From Oryzias latipes (lineage: Eukaryota > Chordata > Actinopteri > Beloniformes > Adrianichthyidae): a DNA stretch of 64,000 nt. A program made the position numbers and the translations under genes. Below the pieces are notes generated by a model. That model was not told the DNA's origin. It did not search any database and worked only from the letters and a program-made list of their open reading frames with translations. Of this stretch, positions 44,501-56,600 are shown in pieces (position 1 is the first letter of the stretch; each line of letters opens with the position of its first letter). The stretch spans positions 31,376,614 through 31,440,613 of the forward strand of contig NC_019867.2 of the NCBI RefSeq assembly GCF_002234675.1, read 5' to 3'.

Positions 44501-47500
44501 CAGCGTCCAGCTTCATCTTCTCTGGTCAACAGCAGCAGGTCACTGTAGATCAGCACTGTCACCTGAAACACACACGGTAAATGGGAATCAGCGTATACTT
44601 TTAAAGGGCTTTACTACCTTCTTCAAGGGCCCAAAGTGCTTTACAGTCATAGACCCATGCACACACGTGCACACACGTGCACGCCTTCATTGGCTATGAT
44701 TTTCAGTCAGTTTTTATTATTATGCTTAAAGAAGGTTAAGCAACTGGGTTAAGGCCGTGTCTCACATCCACTGGTCATACGTGAATATCCGTGGAAAAAG
44801 GGAGAAAAGTTGTTGTCTTTACGAAAGACTTTCACAGATGACGAACGCAGGAAACACTCATGGATTACATGCATGGAATCAGGAAAGACCGACATTTCAT
44901 ACGTGGAAAATGCGCAAAAGTGTACATAGTGGCTGTGGAATGTGGTCTTTTAGTGTACTGGCACGTGGGAAATCAGGATTTGATTCCCAGGGGGCGCGAT
45001 GAGGGTTCTTGGGTTAGACCCGTCACGCTGCTGCCTAACTATGTAGGTACAAGGGAACCCGGGTCCCCCTGTGCCGGTCCCTAGCCCGGATAAAAATACA
45101 GGGTTGTGTCAGGAAGGGGGTCGGGCGTAAAAACTGCTGCCAAACCACCTGTATAACCCCTGAAAAAAGGTGGAAGAAAGTTCATTCAGATTCGTTGACT
45201 GTGTTTCATTGACAGAGGGGAACCCGGTGTTCATCCATGAACATGCTGTCACGTATGGGGACTTCCATGTGTTGGGGAGGACCACAAGCGGTGGCGTTTT
45301 ACCACATATGCAGCAGTTTTGTTTTTTAGTCCCTCCCCTTTCCAGGTGATCAGCATTATCTGTCTCACCTGTGCTCTGCTCCATCTGCAGCTTTGGACCC
45401 AACAACCGTCTGAGTCTGACGGCCTGATGAATCCTGCTGTCAGCTCTTCCAGGACCCCCCCTGTGGGAATCTGCCCGTATCTGCCTCCCTTCTGGGTTTG
45501 GGGCTCTTTAGGATAGATGTTCACAATTTGACCTTTTGCATACCGGGGATTATTGTCTAGATATTTCTATTCTTTAAATGAGGAGCAGTCCTTCTGAGCC
45601 TCCTACTCTTTAGAATCTCTTTTTTTGTTTTGTTGCAGTTGTTTTCACTTCTGTTTCAACTTATTTTCATGCGTTCACAGGCGGAGAAGCCAACGGTTCT
45701 TCCGTCTCCCTCAGTCCTCGTTGTGCTGTGCTTCTCATCGACGTAAACCTCTTCAAGTCCCAACATCATATTTATCAGGTCTTCTTGCTCTATGGGGGTG
45801 ACTTGGTGGCTCCGGTCAGGGGTAAAGTCAGGCTCACTGAAGGTCACATGACCCCAAGATCAGAGAAATCAAAGCATCTCCGATTCTGAGCCAGCATCTC
45901 CCTTTCCCTTCCTGAAACCAAACTGCAGTGAATTCCCAGAAATGGCTGCATGTGTGTTTTTCAGAATCCATTTAGTGTAAGACTGATCCTGGATCAGATG
46001 TCTGCTCTTCACCATAAGATATTGGTTTTTATCTTCTGAACGAACAGATTCTCGGACAGTTCATCAATACTCAGCAGACAGAAGTCTGCCTGCCTCACAG
46101 AGGAGGACTCTGTTTTCACTCTGCACAGCTTAAAGGTGGGGATCTTCACTTTGGAGGATTTAGAGCTGGGGGAGCAGCACTATGTTAGCATGTCTGACTT
46201 TGATATTCTATGTTTGTGAGTTCCTGGAGCTGACAGTAGCTGCGTTTCCATTCACTGTAAAATTGTGCAAATTGGATTTGCGACAATAAATCCGCCCAAT
46301 GAAAAAACACGCCGTTGTGTCCTATGGTAGATAATGATGAGCGCTAGCGCCGTGGCAGAAATTTGAATGGATCTGCTGTCAAAGAATGGTTCACATTCAT
46401 CACCATGTTTCTGAATGACTGCTCACGTCAGCTGGTTTGTGTTTATTTGCATAATTAGGATTGAATTCAAAAACTGCAATTGTGACGTTCTACACACACA
46501 TGTCATGGAAACACAGCTCACAGCTATAGTGAAGATTTTGATGTGTAGGGGAACTCACCACTGACTGTACATGAGAACTGGACTAAACAGGAAGTACCTG
46601 CTGGTTCCAGGAAGCCAACATCCCATAGACTTCAATAGAGAGATAAACAGCTGTTATTCTGTCATTCTGTTGGTCAGAACAACCAGTCTGGATCTGACAC
46701 ATTTTTTTTTTAACATCTTCTTGATGATCCTAATTTTTTTGGGATATTTTTTTTCTGCAGTCCCAAGTTGTTCAAGTTATAAACGGGCCAATCAGATGTC
46801 TCGTTGAAAGACTGTGGTGCCCACTGTCCTCCATTTACAACGTTTGAAACAGCCGAGTGCTACTGAGGACGTCTGATTCCAACGTGGCGGCGTCCATATC
46901 GCGAACAGAATGACGGTTGAATGGACTTTCTTTGGTTGAAGCCGGAAGTAAGTCATTTTCTATGCGGGACGTGGTCCTCACTCACTCTGGTTCTCTTAAA
47001 CGGTCAGTGGGAGGAGTCAGAACAGGTCCCCGTTACCTTAGCAGGAAGTGCGTTGGCTTGATGTAAAACCATTTCCTCTGACATGAGCAAAGTCCGGTCC
47101 GGGCTGCACAGGTCCAGAGGCTGAAGAAACACAAACATGTCAGGCGGGTGTGTCAGCGTCAAAACACCCACACAGAAAATTCTTCTTTAGGCTGCGTGAA
47201 CTTTGGGAATGAGGGAAGAGATTTCCATGCTGGACAGAAATGTAGAACAATAATCTGATTTTCTAAAATCAAACGTTGCTTCTACAAGACTGATTGTTAG
47301 CTTGTAGATTTTGTTTGCTCCTTTTTACCCCCAAATATGAGAGTCCCATAGAAGTTGGTATCTCCACTCAATGATGAGTAAAACACAGATGACCACCTCT
47401 GTTTGCTCTTCTCACATTGACTCTGTGGCCTGAATGACCTCAAGTTGCATTTCTGAATTTGTTCTCAAATTCAGTGACTGCCACTGTGTTTGTTGTTTTC

Positions 47501-50500
47501 AAACTTTGCACAAAAATCTACTTTAGCCATAAACGCATCTGTTTTTTTTCTTTTGATGCATCAAAAACAAGCAGGAAAACTTTCAATGTTGACATAAAAA
47601 GAAGGCTTCAATAAAAGCTCCTGTGGTTTCATCTGTGATTTGCTCAGAAAGGTTCAAAACCAAAGTGCCCAAGGTGCTGTGCTGCAGCGTCCCAGCTGGC
47701 ATGAGCTGAATCAATGTGTTTAAACTCTGACACTAAACTCTCAGCTTTGCTGAAAAAGGACACCAAGAAATGCTCCGACAGGCTACATGCCTGCTAGAGC
47801 CTCTGTGTGCGTGCACGTACATGCACGCTCCTGCGTGCCCCTCCCCACTTTAACAACGAGCCCACCACCCCCGGTGGTCTGCTAACAAATGGTTGGTTTT
47901 ATGGCAAACAGGATAATGGAGGCACAGAGAGGCAGCGTGAAAGGGACCCGTCTTTCTCTCTCATACATGTTTGGCGCCGGTTCTGAATGCTCCAGATGAC
48001 CATAAGTCACCATCAGGGCTTGGTCCTGTTCCAGCAAAACAAAAGTTTTCAGAATTAAAACCACTGATTGAATATAGGTACTGGACTGAGTGGCACCCCA
48101 CTGGTGTTCAAAACAGGAAGTGGTTCCAAGAAGTTCCATAGACGTCTATAGAGAAATGAACAGCTGTTACTCAGTCATTCTATTGGTTGGAAGAACCGTT
48201 CTGGATCTGAAACCTTTTTGAACATTTTATTTTGAGTTAATGTCAAAATATGTCTAAAACATATTCGACCAGCTGTTTGTGAGTTAAATCATATTTTAGA
48301 CATGTGTTTTAGTATTTCTTTGCATTATAGTTGGTGAAATGCCATAAAAGTGTTTCCTAAACAAAAGTCAAAATAAAACATTGGGGGGGTGAGAAAAGGG
48401 GTCATAGTTGTTCGTAGTATTGTTCTGATTTTGGTGATTTTATTGATGTATACCGTGGGGAACTATGTATTTTAAACCTTTTTAAAAGTAATCTATGTTA
48501 TGTTAATTTTATGTCATTTTATTTCATGCAATTTCATGTTAATAATGTTCTTTTTAATTTTATTTGATTTATTTAGTTTTATCTGCAGTCTCTTGGTGGC
48601 TGGCCATAGTCAGCTCAGGACGGAGGATGAAAATGAGCTAAGGCGTCTGTACAGTGTTTCTCTATTTTAGAGCACTCCACACTGTTTTTTGTGAGCATTG
48701 TACCTTTAAGAAATAAATATAAATACAAAGGCAGAGTTGTTAAGGAGAAAGAGATTTGAATGAGCTATTCGTGTCATAAACGACCCCTTGTCTAGACCAA
48801 ATTGAGGGTTCCATTCCAGCTGGACTGGGCTCCAATGAGCTTAAACTAAGTAGTTTGATGAATCTTTGGGTTTGAGCGCAGCAGAGAAACACAACTTTAG
48901 GAGTTTGGGGGGGGTTCTGACCTGGACAAAGACTGGGAAGATGAGAGTTTTTGGTGCCAGACTGACGTAGGTTCCGTATCCAGAGTGGGGCAGATGAGAC
49001 TGGACGATGGTACAGTTCTGGTAGTTGCCACAGTTACCAGGTGAGGTAGATGATGAGGTTTTGGCAGGTGGGGGTGGCAGAGTGGCGGGATGACTGGAAA
49101 ACGATGGCACAGAGGACTTGCTCCGAGAATTGTGAAGGAGGTTCTGACCTCTGCTCGGGTGCGTCTGGTACAGACGACCTGCGGACCGGAGGCGTTTGTG
49201 TGAACTCATATTTGTCAAAACTCAGTATAGGTGACCAACATCCAGATCAGACGTACCAATGGTCCCGTTCCTGTCCTGGTAAACAGGCTGCAGGAGCTGA
49301 GACAGAACCAGACAAACAGGTTAAGTGAAAGCTGTGGTTCAAGTAAAAGATTCTGGAGCAAAAATAAGGAAAGCCCTAAATCTGGCCAAAGTATTCTGAA
49401 CACGCCGGACTCACCTGGGCTCCTGCATTCACAGGGGACAGAATGATGTAGTTGTCTCCATTTGATGATGTCACACGGGTGCCTTTCAGCGTGGCAGTGG
49501 GGGGTGAGTACACCTCCTGGTCTTCATCTCGCTCCTTCTGCTCCTCTACCTTGTCCCGCCACAGGGAGCCCAGAGCCCCCAAGCTGGAGCGGACCCCCAG
49601 TCCCTGGCCCCACCTGCGTCCGTGTTTGCTGTGGGACGGGTGCGACAGCAGCTTGCTGCCTGTCATCTGCAGGAGCCACAGAGACTGGACACAATCAAGT
49701 CTGTTCAGGAAAGTCCATCAGAAATTTAGAGGAGTCTGGGAGCGGACCAAGAAAAAAACAACAAGCTCCAGACTCCACAAGAGAAGAAGCAACCTTTAGG
49801 GAAACAGAAACCAGACACATGACAGCCGGTATCCGGCCAGGGGGGCTGTTCTGACAGACTCACCGTACTGTGGGGTTGTGAGCGCAGCAGAGCATCACAT
49901 CCTGACCCAGCCTCAGGTAAGCCTCTCCACACCACCAACGTGATCTGTGAAGGACAGCTCCTGAGGAAAAGAGTTTCAGACCAAACATCACGAGGTCAAT
50001 GAGATTCTGCTCTAAAACGGATGCCTGCCTCAGGACCATCCCGTCCGGAACACACGGTAATGACCAAAGGTAGACGGTGGCTACCAACCGGACGGAAACA
50101 AAGATAAAAGACCACCAAGTGAGGTGAGGGAGCAAAGCCTGAGGTACCTGATGGCATGAGCAAGGTCCACGCATTTCCAGGTTTCTACAGGAAGTCCATT
50201 GAGCTGCATGACAGAGTCTCCCTGACGGAGTCCGGACAGATGAGCCGGGCCTCCTAAAGACAAGAGACACTCACTGAGGTCAGGCTGGAGGCTTTCATGG
50301 AGGTCAAACAGGGAGAGGAAAAGTTCACCTCCTGTCTTTACAAAAGGAAGTTGAAAGTTGTGCCTTCCCAGGTTCATAGCTGGGTTTTTACCCATTTTAC
50401 CCTCTTTCACTAAGTTTTATTACTTACCTTCATTCTGACTATGCATTGACCACCAGATCACAGCTTGGTGACACTTCCTGCAATAATGGATCTGTAGTGT

Positions 50501-53500
50501 TGGTTTTCCAGTACTGAGCTGCAGGAACCTTCAACCACCCTTTGGACTCTTCAGAAGTACGCGTCCCACTGTTACCCTTGAACACAGCAGCTAACAAGGG
50601 CACCGACCCCATTCATTATCCTTTCACATTGATGGCGCCCACAGTGTTGGATGATCTGCTGAGTCACTCTTTCCCTCCGGACTCGTCACTGTGTTTAAAT
50701 CTCACAGTTTGATGCTCAGCAGACGAAACATCACCAACGAGGGTTTTCTCACCAAGTGTGAGCCCCCGTGCTGCAGACCACCTGAGCAGACACACAGTCC
50801 TGGAGCCTCACATACTGTGGTCTGTTGGTGAGGTAATCAATAATCCATGCGGTCAGCTGGTTGTCAACCCCAGCTCCTTCCAGCTTTCCCCTGAGCAGTG
50901 ATGGTTGGATGGTGTTGAAAGCGCTGGAGAAGTCGAAAAACGTGACTCTCACAGTACCTCCAGGTTCCTCCAGCTGTAACAGAGTTCTGTGCATCAAGTA
51001 GATGACCGCGTCATCCGCTCCAATGCCCGGTTGATACACAAACTGCAGAGGGTTAAGCACTGGGCTCACTAGGGGCTGGAGGTGATTCAGGATCAGCCCC
51101 TCTAGGGCCTCCATTGGGTTAGACGTTAAAGCCACAGGTCTGAAGTTGTTGGGCTCCACCTGTCCATCCATCCACCCACCCACCCACCCACCCACCCATC
51201 CATCCATCCATCCATCCATCCATCCATCCATCCATCAGTCCATCCATCCATCCATCTGCTGAATCTAGGGATGGGTACCGAGCCCCGGTATTGAACGAGC
51301 CCCGGGGCAACATTCTTCAAGACCGCAGTATTGTTAAGATCTGACCTGAACAGTTCTGCTGTAGGTACGGGAGAAGTCGCTTTTTTTGTGTCCCACAAGA
51401 TATAAAGGTTATCTGCCATTGCAACTGTCAGATGGAGTTTTAGACGCAGCTTTTAATGCGGGAGTTGAAGCAGAGATTCTCTCTGGGATGATTTTATGAA
51501 CTCAAACATTTATTTAGTTTGTTTTGTATTTACGTCATGACAGCAATATGTCAAAACGTTGCTGTTTATTTTTCTTTAAATAACTTCTTTCTTCGTGTAT
51601 TTTACTATTCAAGTTGGAAAAATGTATAAAGTAAAATGTTTTGTTAAAAAACAAAGTTGTTGCATAATGAGGAAATAAAACACTTTATGTTCTTAATTTG
51701 TTATTTATTTATTTTTCGTATGGATAAGAGTATCGATAAAATACAGGATGGATAAGCAGTATCAATAAGAGTAGTAGTACCGTTAAAACCTTAATGATAC
51801 CCATCCCTAGCTGAATCCCTTTTGGGGTCACAGGGTTACTGGAGCCGACCCGGCTACTGTTGGGCAACTACTTTTTCAGAGTTTTAGATTGATTTGAACA
51901 CTTCGCACCTACTTCAAAGTATTCTATGGATTGAACTTGGTTGGAATAGTTTTCCACTGGTTTCAAGCTTGGTTCCAAATTCTATGCTGATCCTCCACCC
52001 AACAGGCTCCGCCTTCCAGACAGGTAAACTGTCCTCGTGTTTTTGTCAGAATGGCCTCCATCTGAGCAAACGCTCACATGTTGAGTTCTGCACATGCAGT
52101 CAGGATGTGTGACGATGGAAGAGCCTCACCAGGGTCCACAGCCTGAACTTTGACCGGGGAATCCGAGCAGATGGTGAATCCAAAACCATCTTCTCCACGG
52201 AGGATGCTGACCTGCAGAAAAGGATTGGCAGTCAGTTGAAGACCAGCAGAAGCTGAACATCAGAGCAGACCAAGAGCCACCTGGAGGACGGGATCTGGTT
52301 CTGTTCACGCCTGTTTCTGGGTTTATTTTCACGGTAATATTTATCAGATCCAGTAGAAGTAGAAGTTTTGCCTGAAACCTGCTGCTGGTTGTTTGTCAGC
52401 TGGATTTCTTCTCTCATTTTGAACAGCTGATCTTCTGCGATGCTGTGTGGGTTATACGTATACAACGGTTCTGCTGATTTCCTTCAGAACCAGCCGGACA
52501 CACAGCAGCTAAACTGTCACCACTTCTGTTTCATGTGTCTGGAAAAGTTTATTTTAATGCAAACGTCTTGTTTTTTCAGAGCAGTGCTGGCTGCAAGCTG
52601 CAGGAGGTGCAGTCTTGAGTCGAGCTGAACGGTCAAGTTCGGGTCTGTGTGCGGTTTCCATGACTTTAAAAAAAACAGAGAAAAAGGTCGACGCGTCCTG
52701 AGACTTTTCTCTAACAAAGGAAGTTTAATGTCCTGGAGTCCAGACTGACAGGCTGATATTAAAACTGCTGCAGGGTTCCTGAGAGGCTCTGGACCCTGAG
52801 GAGCTGGACTCCAGGGTGAAGGTATTTGTGAAGGACAGTTTGTGTGTCTTCACAGGATCGGAGTGGCTCCTCTTTGCCAGTTCTGCCTGTTATTCTGCTC
52901 CAGTGAGTCGCCTGAGCAAACAGAACTGGTGTTGCAGATGAGATGTCCGCTTTAGACAAACATCTGTCAGCCTACAACAAGCTTCAACAGGAACCATCAG
53001 GACACGCAGAGACGAGAAGCCACCACATTCTCCTGTCTGCCACCAGAACCCTAAGGGGAAGAAGCCCAGAAGGACCGGTAGACGGGTTCTGCTCTGTGGT
53101 GCCTGAACAGCTCAAAGATGTTTGCACAGAAAAAACACACCCTGCAGGTTTTCCTGACATAGAAGTGTTTGTGTAGCTCTGGACGACATGTTCAAACACC
53201 TGCTCCTCCACAGACCCGGGTCAGGGGGTTTGCCTGCAGGTTCTGCCGCCTCATTCCCACTCTCGGGTCTTGACGCTCCTGCAAACGGCCTCCTGGAGGG
53301 CAAAGCCCCCCGAACAAAGGCTCAGCTTGGAGCGGCTCTGCAGGGACCATGTAATCGTGGATCAATGACAGCGATCAGGGCGATCAATGAGGACACAGCC
53401 GCCTCATCAACTCATAGATGTGCACCACAACACAGAGCAGAGCCGGCACATGAATGTGGGGCAAAGTGCCATCAACTGTCTGAGCACGCACACACACACG

Positions 53501-53564
53501 TAAACGCACACACACACGCACACCCACACCCACACACCCACACACACACACACACACACGCACA

Positions 53565-53608
<44 letters not shown>

Positions 53609-56600
53609 ACAGAGTTTGTTTCTTTCTGCTTTTTCACTCCTTGCATTCTTCAAAATAACTCAAACGTCACAAAAGTTCCCTTCATCTCACTTCACTGAGG
53701 TTCTGCCAGACTGAGCGGATCCAAACTTTTAGCCCCCCCCCATCTGATCATTAAAGTGGAGGCTCAGACCTGTGGCAGGTTCTGTCCGATGCAGACGCGA
53801 CACAGGCGGTGAATGGTATGCATGGTAGCAGAACAGAGGTTCTGAACGGGTCTTCTTCCAACTGGATCCAGAACCTGTGAGGCCCAAACAGGGGCTCAAA
53901 TCACAGCAACAGTTCTGCCAGAGCTGGCTCTGGATGTAGAGCAGACTTCAGCAGAATAGTCCAGTCCTGATCCAGATCTGTCCGTACATGAACTCCACAA
54001 TCCAGGACAGTGCAGACAAATGTCAAAAGTCCAGATATGGTTCAGTGCAGAAACCCAGTCCGGTCCGGGAGAACCAGAGTGAGCAGCCTGCTGCTGGGTC
54101 CACGTCAGACTGGATGTTTGTGGGAACCGGCGTGCAGAAGAATAGCAGGAAACGTGCACACACATTCCGGCCCACAACAGCACAGAATGTGTGGATGTGC
54201 CACAGCGATAAGACAGACACTTCCTGCACACACACACACACACACTCGCATCCCTCTCACCTTGTGAGGACTAATGACCATCATGGATGATCCCGGCGAC
54301 CCCAACTTGAAGATTCTCACCTCTCACGCTTCCTCAGGTCGCCGCGGCGTTGTGCGCTGTGGGGTAGGCGTGGACTGATCCGAGCTGTGGACCGCTCACG
54401 CCGCCTTTGTGGGGGGGTGTTTGGATGTGTCGCAGTCGTACTGTCATATTGTGGTTGCATTTCCTCTCAGGGCCGCGGCAGCAGCTTCATTCTATAATTC
54501 ATCATGTCTGAATGTTTGATGAGTGGGCACAGAAATGCTCCCTGCAACCTTTCCGCTGCTGCAGTCTGGTTTCTGCAGCCAGCATGGAGAGCAGAACCAC
54601 TGACGACCGGACCAGGACGGTCCTGGTTCCGCTCACTCTGCCTCCTTTGACCCAGACTGCCACAAAACTGGAGCTGTGACCTCAAAGCCTAATGAAAAGA
54701 TTGTTCTGCACAACCGCCTGAAACTGTTATTCCAAACAAGATTTCCCGTCAGATCTTGAGAGAGAAAACCTCCAGATCTCCACTACAGACGTCAGATTAC
54801 TGATGAGCTTCTGTGGCTCCCGTCGCCGTCTGTCCCTTTTCAGCCGCAGTTGGCTTTACGAAACAAACAGGCAGTCCAGTACAATCCTATCAAACACGAA
54901 ACGTTTCTTCAAAACGGTCATCCAGTCCCATCAGGCTGACAGAGGAGGGAAGCTGTGTCTGCTGTGACTGACAGCAGGACTTCTGGATCAGCGTCTGGTG
55001 GACAGATGAGACCAAAGCCAACGATTTTGGCCGTGCTGTCACCTGTTATATCAGCGCCTGCCAAACTGGCCCCCAGGCGGGTGAAGCACTGTTCTCTGTC
55101 CTGGGACGGGTGTGGACACTACACGCCAACAGGAAAGCATGGTGGTGGAAGGGTAGTGATTTGGTCTGATGAAGGCGACTAGTGATGGAAAAAGGTCTAA
55201 AAATGTCTCTGTTTGATGTTCCTGACAGATGTGAAGGCCGGGTCACACAGCCAGTACGGACATTTTGTGCATTTTCCACGCATGAAATATCGGTCTTTCG
55301 TGATACATGCGTGATATATGTTATCGACTTCCACCGATGTATAACTTTCAGATCACGTATACGGCGCACATATCATGTTAAAGTTATGTAATTGATCCAC
55401 AAATCACTGATGAACTGGAGATAAACATCATAATAATCACACGGTTCATGTTCTATGTTGGTTTACGTGTTCTTTGCGTGGTTTATTTTTTTACTTCTTC
55501 TGTGTTTTTAATGTGGTTCATTCCTGATACATCTGAGAAAATTTCACATAAAGACCACAATTTTCTCACTTTTTCCACATGGATTCACCTATGACCAGTT
55601 TACATCCGTGTCATATGTGGAAAGTGTGCACGTGGCTATGTGACACGGCCTTTACGGAGAAAAATGTCTGCTTATGTCTAAATGTTTAAGTGAAACTGTG
55701 TTCAATCCTTTTTAAAATAACTCAAATGACTTTTGAAGAAGGTTCATTGTTGAGCTGCTCTTTAGCTTCTAAAGGCCGATCTGTCAGGCGAGTCCAGCTT
55801 TCCATGGAGGAATGATCAACAACCACTGGTTACTGCTGTCAGGGCTGGATCTGCAAACCTTTGTGTCATTAATCCCAAATTTTGAGACCCGCCATGGAAA
55901 CAAACAAACAACACAAAAGCAAACATGAACTGATGCCTCAGATTGAGGGTTTCATCAGTCTGTAAATCGGCCGTCAGCCTCCTCCGCCAGCGACTGCATC
56001 TCCTCCATGCTTCACAGCTGTGACTCAAATGTTGCACACAGCCTGCAGCCCTGCTCTGTAGGTCAAGCACCTCCAATGTGAAGATGGCAGACGTGGACTA
56101 GAAAAACCCAGTTCTGAGGTTTGGCGACTCAAATGTGCTTTTGTTGAGGACGACAACGGCTGACAGAACAGTAGGAACCCCTGAGGGGTCTGGTCCCAAA
56201 ATCAAAGGCGTCACAGATGGAGGTTTAGATGGACCACTCACCCGCAGGTGCTGAGAACCGTTGCTGGCAGACAGGGTGGTCTTGTAGTTGATGCAGTCGG
56301 CCTTGGCAGAGTCGAGGCCCAGGGGCCGACTGGAGGTCGCGACACCACGGCCGGGTTCTTTGGCTCCAGCTGAGGCGTTGGGGACGTTGGGGAAGTTGGA
56401 GACTTGGTTCTTGTCTGCCTCTGGAGCCGAGCCTGGAGTTCCACCGAGGTCCGCTGCAAGAAGAAAACCACCGTCGTCATCATCATCCGCGCCTGCAGTG
56501 TCGTCCCAGGACCAGGCTGTGCTCTTCCAGAACATCTTAGCTGTCCTCAGTCCAGAACCAGACAGAGCGAGACCAGATGTGGCGCCCCAACTTGAAAAGT

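Noticed and set aside
45249-45847. Minus-strand frames in an rgs3 intron (one with [16 protein letters not shown])
   Set aside because: The second has codon-like texture and an acceptor-like site, but no good donor and no similarity to RGS3; flanking rgs3 exons already join in phase without it.
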